Part shown: in pieces, positions 61,039 through 64,000 of the stretch | How the letters are laid out: each line of letters opens with the position of its first letter | Position numbering within the stretch: the first letter of the stretch is position 1 | Assembly (NCBI RefSeq): GCF_025499465.1 | Contig: NZ_JAIMCA010000004.1 | Location: 310,001-374,000, forward strand | DNA: 64,000 nt | Origin: Allobosea sp. BH3 | GTDB taxonomy: Bacteria > Pseudomonadota > Alphaproteobacteria > Rhizobiales > Beijerinckiaceae | Direction: 5' to 3' | Made by a program: the position numbers and the translations under genes | Notes under the pieces: generated by a model | The model's database searches: none | What the model was told of the DNA's origin: nothing | Seen by the model: only the letters and a program-made list of their open reading frames with translations

Positions 61039-61328
61039 GCACGCCGCAGCCGCCGCGCATCGCCGTCGCGCTCGAATATGACGGGCAGAACGCGCCGCGC
61101 GTCACCGCCAAGGGCAGCGGCGAACTCGCCGAGCGCATCGTCGAAACGGCGCGCGAGCACGACGTCGCCGTAGAGCAGAACCCGATCCTCGCCCAGGCGC
61201 TCTCGGCCGTCGAGCTTGACGACGAGATCCCCGAGGAACTCTATCGCGCCACCGCGCAGGTGATCGCCTTCGTCCTGTCGCTGCGCGGCGAGTTAAGCCG
61301 GCAGAACCGGGACGGGCAGCAGCCTTGA
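61035..61328 (+). CDS. FhlB/YlqH-like protein (FlhB C-terminal domain homolog)
   Basis: A 97-residue protein matching the cytoplasmic domain of FlhB/EscU exporters without the membrane part: PRIAVALEYDGQNAPRVTAKG, GELAERIVETAREHDVAVEQ and LAQALSAVELDDEIPEELY. The NPTH cleavage motif of full-length FlhB is absent, and the segment here reads as NPIL later in the domain. It overlaps the FliK-like gene by 4 bases and the next gene's TTG by 4 (TTGA). Confidence 0.88.
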   Translation: MSTPQPPRIAVALEYDGQNAPRVTAKGSGELAERIVETAREHDVAVEQNPILAQALSAVELDDEIPEELYRATAQVIAFVLSLRGELSRQNRDGQQP

Positions 61329-62479
61329 ATCCAAACATCACCGTCCGGCGCCTCGGCGCGGCCGCCTACGCAGACCTCGGACCGGCCTTCGCCGAGCTCG
61401 CCGGCCATGCGCTGGAGCCCAATCCGCATATGGCCCCGGCCGCGATCTCGGCCGCGACGCTGCTCGTACCGGAGGACGACATCGTCGTCCTCTGCGCCTG
61501 GTTCAGCGCGGCGCTCGACTTCGAACAGCTCATCGGTGTCTGGGCGCTGCGCCGCGAACGTGGCTGGCGCTCCGGTTTCTCTGCCGCGCTGGTCTCCCCG
61601 CTGGTGCCGCTCTACGAGGTTTCCTCCCTGCCGGTCATCGACCGCGACCATGCCGAGGAGGGGACGCGTGCGCTGGTGCGCTACCTCGCCGCATCCAGCG
61701 ACCTGCCCCATCCCCTCATCCTGCCCGTTCTGCCGATGGAAGGGCCGGGCTTCGCCGCGCTCTGCGAAGCCTGCCGCGTCACCGGCAGCCGCATCTTCCC
61801 TTACGAGCGCTGGAACCGGCCCGTCATGGCCCCACAGCCGGGCGAGACCTCCGAAGCCTATCTGCGGCGCTCGCTCGGCTCGAGCTACAAGAAGCGGATG
61901 CAGCAGTTCCGGGCCGTCGCAAAGCAGGGCGCCCTGACCTTCCGGCGCAGCCGCGGCAAGGCGGCGCTCGATGCGCTCGACACCTTTCTCGCGCTCGAGG
62001 CCTCCGGCTGGAAGGGCGAGGAAGGCACGGCGATCGCCTGCCTACCGGAGGACGCCGCCTATATCCGCCGGCTGGCAGAACTCTTCGCCGCCGCGGACGG
62101 GCTGCAGATCGACACCCTCCTGCTCGACGGGCAGGTTCTCGCCATGGGTCTCTTCCTCGAAAGCGGTGATCGCCGGCATTTCATCAAGATCGCCTATGAC
62201 GAGGCGCAAGCGCGCCACTCGCCCGGCCGCACCCTGACGATCGCGATGCTGCAGGCCGATCTCGCCAGCACGCCGCCGGCCATGCTCGACAGCGGCGCCG
62301 GCGAAGGCGTCGACGCCGGCACCTATGTCTGGGCTGAGCGCCGCGCGATGGCCCATGCCATCATCCGCACCGGCCCAGGCCGCCTTGGCCTGCCCGAGGC
62401 CGCCGCCTACGCCCGGATGTGGCTGCGCCGCCTGCGGGGCTTTGTCCAAGCCCGGGCCGCCCGACACGGAAAGAAGTGA
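61325..62479 (+). CDS. BioF2-like GNAT family acetyltransferase
   Basis: A 384-residue protein of the acetyltransferase_6 (CelD/BioF2-like) group: a double-GNAT fold with SLGSSYKKRMQQFRAVAKQG, LALEASGWKGEEGTAIACLP and FIKIAYDEAQARHSPGRTL. Substrates of this group include cell-surface and lipid precursors, but none is proven here. It starts at TTG 61325, sharing TTGA with the FhlB stop, a sign of coupling. A 4-base gap leads to mog. Confidence 0.85.
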   Translation: MNPNITVRRLGAAAYADLGPAFAELAGHALEPNPHMAPAAISAATLLVPEDDIVVLCAWFSAALDFEQLIGVWALRRERGWRSGFSAALVSPLVPLYEVSSLPVIDRDHAEEGTRALVRYLAASSDLPHPLILPVLPMEGPGFAALCEACRVTGSRIFPYERWNRPVMAPQPGETSEAYLRRSLGSSYKKRMQQFRAVAKQGALTFRRSRGKAALDALDTFLALEASGWKGEEGTAIACLPEDAAYIRRLAELFAAADGLQIDTLLLDGQVLAMGLFLESGDRRHFIKIAYDEAQARHSPGRTLTIAMLQADLASTPPAMLDSGAGEGVDAGTYVWAERRAMAHAIIRTGPGRLGLPEAAAYARMWLRRLRGFVQARAARHGKK

Positions 62480-62483
62480 GCCG

Positions 62484-63017
62484 ATGACTACGATCGCCCG
62501 GATTGGAATCGTCACGGTCTCGGACCGCGCCTCAGCCGGCATCTATGCCGACGAGGGCGGCCCGGCGATCCACGACTACCTGACGAAGGCGCTGGCCTCA
62601 CCCTGGGAGGCGCTCCCGCGCCTCATCCCCGACGACCGCAAGCAGATCGCCGGGACGCTGATCGAGCTGGCCGACCACGAGGGCTGCTGCCTGATCGTCA
62701 CCACCGGAGGCACGGGTCCGGCCCCGCGAGACGTCACGCCGGAGGCGACCGAGGACGTGATCGAGAAGCCCATGCCCGGCTTCGGCGAACTGATGCGGCA
62801 GGTCAGCCTCGCCAAGGTGCCGACCGCGATCCTCTCGCGCCAGACGGCAGGCATCCGGGGCCGCACATTGATCGTCAATCTGCCCGGGCGCCCGCGCGCC
62901 ATCGCCGAATGCCTCGACGCGGTGATGCCGGCGATCCCCTACTGCATCGACCTGATCGAAGGACCGCGACTCGAAACCGACCCGGCGGTGATCGCGGCCT
63001 TCCGGCCTAAGAAGTGA
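62484..63017 (+). CDS. mog: Molybdopterin adenylyltransferase (Mog/MoaB family)
   Basis: Adenylates molybdopterin before molybdenum insertion in cofactor synthesis. A 177-residue single-domain protein with IGIVTVSDRASAGIYADEGG at the start, the MoCF_biosynth signature VTTGGTGPAPRDVTPEAT and the tail LPGRPRAIAECLDAVMPAIP. Length and motifs fit Mog, not the longer MoeA. It is the last of four closely spaced plus-strand genes. Confidence 0.93.
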   Translation: MTTIARIGIVTVSDRASAGIYADEGGPAIHDYLTKALASPWEALPRLIPDDRKQIAGTLIELADHEGCCLIVTTGGTGPAPRDVTPEATEDVIEKPMPGFGELMRQVSLAKVPTAILSRQTAGIRGRTLIVNLPGRPRAIAECLDAVMPAIPYCIDLIEGPRLETDPAVIAAFRPKK

Positions 63018-63027
63018 GCCTGAGAGG

Positions 63028-63594
63028 CTACCCCGCCCCCAGCTCCCGCCCGATCGCCTGCACGAGCTGCGGCGAAAGCGGATCCGTCGCGGCCGGGAAG
63101 CCGCCGAGCAGCGCGCCGTCACGGCCGATCAGGTATTTGTGGAAATTCCAGCGCGGCGTTTCCGCCGGCCGCTCCGAAGCCGCCCAGCGATAGAAAGGGT
63201 GGGCCTGCGGCCCGCGCACCACCGCCTTCTCGACGAAGGCATAGGTCGCGCCATGGCTCTGCAGGGCAGCCTCCGCGATGGCCGCGCCATCGAGCGGCTC
63301 CTGCCCGCCGAAATCGTTGCTCGGCACCGCGACCAGCATCAGCCCGCGCTCCCTGTAGCGCTGCCAGAGCTGCTCCAGCGTCGCCATCTGCCCGGCATAG
63401 CCGCAACGCGTCGCAGTGTTGACGACGAGGATCGGCTTGCCGCGGTAATCGGCCAGAGACAATGACGCCGCGCCAGGTCGCTCGAAGCCGAAGGCGTGGG
63501 CGCCGGGGTCTGCCGCGTTCGCGGCGCGCAAGGCGAGGCCCGGCAGGGCGATGCCGGCCATGGCTGCGATGATGTTCCGGCGCGACGGCTTCAT
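63028..63594 (-). CDS. Glutathione peroxidase-family protein, exported
   Basis: A 188-residue thioredoxin-fold peroxidase. An N-terminal signal (MKPSRRNIIAAMAGIALPGL) is present, unlike the usual cytosolic family members. The catalytic set is complete: Cys64 in NTATRCGYAGQ, Gln98 in PSNDFGGQEP, Trp149-Asn150 in RWNFHKYLIG. Thioredoxin is the more likely reductant in bacteria. ATG 63594 is chosen to begin the signal peptide. It is convergent with mog after 10 bases. Confidence 0.9.
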   Translation of the reverse strand: MKPSRRNIIAAMAGIALPGLALRAANAADPGAHAFGFERPGAASLSLADYRGKPILVVNTATRCGYAGQMATLEQLWQRYRERGLMLVAVPSNDFGGQEPLDGAAIAEAALQSHGATYAFVEKAVVRGPQAHPFYRWAASERPAETPRWNFHKYLIGRDGALLGGFPAATDPLSPQLVQAIGRELGAG

Positions 63595-63639
63595 GACTGC
63601 TGCCCCTGCTTGCGACCGGGCGATCATGCCGCAAAGCGA

Positions 63640-63670
63640 AGAGCCCCGCAGCCTTTCGGCGCGGGGCTCT
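63640..63670 (-). terminator. Hairpin terminator after the response regulator gene
   Basis: AGAGCCCCGC (63640-63649) and GCGGGGCTCT (63661-63670) are perfect complements around an 11-base loop, about 40 bases past the response regulator stop. The T-run on the minus strand is broken (TTCGCTTT), so efficiency is unsure. Confidence 0.65.
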
Positions 63671-63707
63671 CTTTCACGAAGGCGAGACCGGATGTTGCCT
63701 CAATCCC

Positions 63708-64000
63708 TCAGCAGGCGAGAACCTTTTTCACGCGCACCTCGAGGTCGCGCAACTCGTAGGGCTTCACGACGTAGTGGTCGGCGCCGTTGCTGGTCGCCTC
63801 GTCCATCTTGTCGACCGAGCGCTCGGAGGTCGCCATGATGATCTTGATCTGGTTGAGTTCCGGCACGGAGCGGATGGCGCGCAGCAGGTCGATGCCGCTC
63901 ATGCCTTCCATGTTCCAGTCGAGCAGCAGCAGGTCGTAGCGCTTCTGCTGCATCTTCATCAGGGCCTCGCGGGCGTTCTCGGCCTCGTCGATGTCCTGGA
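63708..64000 (-). CDS. CheY-like response regulator receiver domain (cut by window edge)
   Basis: Single receiver domain, 97 residues visible; the reading frame continues beyond the right edge. Phospho-acceptor Asp is in LLLLDWNMEGMSG, the Thr/Ser switch in IIMATSERS and the conserved Lys in YVVKPYELRD. It ends VKKVLAC with no output domain, so it is a CheY/DivK-like signalling protein. An internal ATG at 63959 is not the start: the codons before it continue the same domain. Confidence 0.93.
   Translation of the reverse strand, partial: QDIDEAENAREALMKMQQKRYDLLLLDWNMEGMSGIDLLRAIRSVPELNQIKIIMATSERSVDKMDEATSNGADHYVVKPYELRDLEVRVKKVLAC

Overview
The window reads as part of a high-GC alphaproteobacterial chromosome of the order Hyphomicrobiales (Rhizobiales). 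Gene content and protein style resemble Bosea and its relatives, but the genus is an inference. Supporting signs are the alphaproteobacterial order ftsQ-ftsA-ftsZ-lpxC-bamD-recN, meso-DAP-type MurE, a class A RNase P RNA, an ohrR/ohr pair, a FliK-like/FhlB-like pair, and many short dispersed palindromes of the kind common in Rhizobiales intergenic DNA. No insertion sequence, prophage, tRNA, rRNA or CRISPR array was recognised.

Positions 1-1903 hold the start of a DEAD-box RNA helicase (cut by the window edge) and a divergent MBL-fold hydrolase. Positions 1904-25949 are a nearly complete division and cell wall (dcw) cluster on the minus strand. In transcription order it is mraZ, rsmH, ftsL, ftsI, murE, murF, mraY, murD, (VOC protein), (secreted protein on the opposite strand), ftsW, murG, murC, murB, decayed ddl, ftsQ, ftsA, ftsZ, lpxC, bamD, recN. 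It begins at a promoter overlapped by 10-bp-spaced TGGG repeats, the pattern expected of MraZ operator sites. The most interesting point is that ddl (D-Ala-D-Ala ligase), normally between murB and ftsQ, survives only as a frameshifted, stop-bearing remnant, so this ligase activity must be encoded elsewhere. Palindromic repeats have also entered two junctions of the cluster.

Positions 26100-36400 are a mixed region. It has the peroxide-sensing pair ohrR/ohr, the RNase P RNA gene (minus strand, about 27712-28126), a lytic transglycosylase, and a TerB/J-domain protein followed by an AmpD-like amidase. Then come a MacA-like adaptor with an unusual helical insertion plus its ABC ATPase and permease, a PAS protein with a degenerate GGDEF domain, a GNAT and a PhnA-like protein. 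Positions 36515-42246 are a methionine operon: an ArsR-methyltransferase fusion regulator, metF and metH, with an inverted-repeat operator just upstream.

Positions 42266-58355 carry cspA, a periplasmic GH3 beta-glucosidase, a YitT-family membrane protein and an FMN-dependent alpha-hydroxy-acid dehydrogenase. They also carry a DUF4287 protein, an orphan Tat-exported oligopeptide-type binding protein, a decayed fragment of a second alpha-hydroxy-acid dehydrogenase, an Ala/Pro-rich unknown protein, ettA, a serine hydrolase, an orphan TctC binding protein, an exported MBL-fold protein and a Kef-type antiporter. Positions 58468-64000 hold an aldo/keto reductase, a four-gene plus-strand run (FliK-like, FhlB-like, BioF2-like GNAT, mog), an exported glutathione peroxidase-family protein, and the end of a CheY-like response regulator cut by the window edge.
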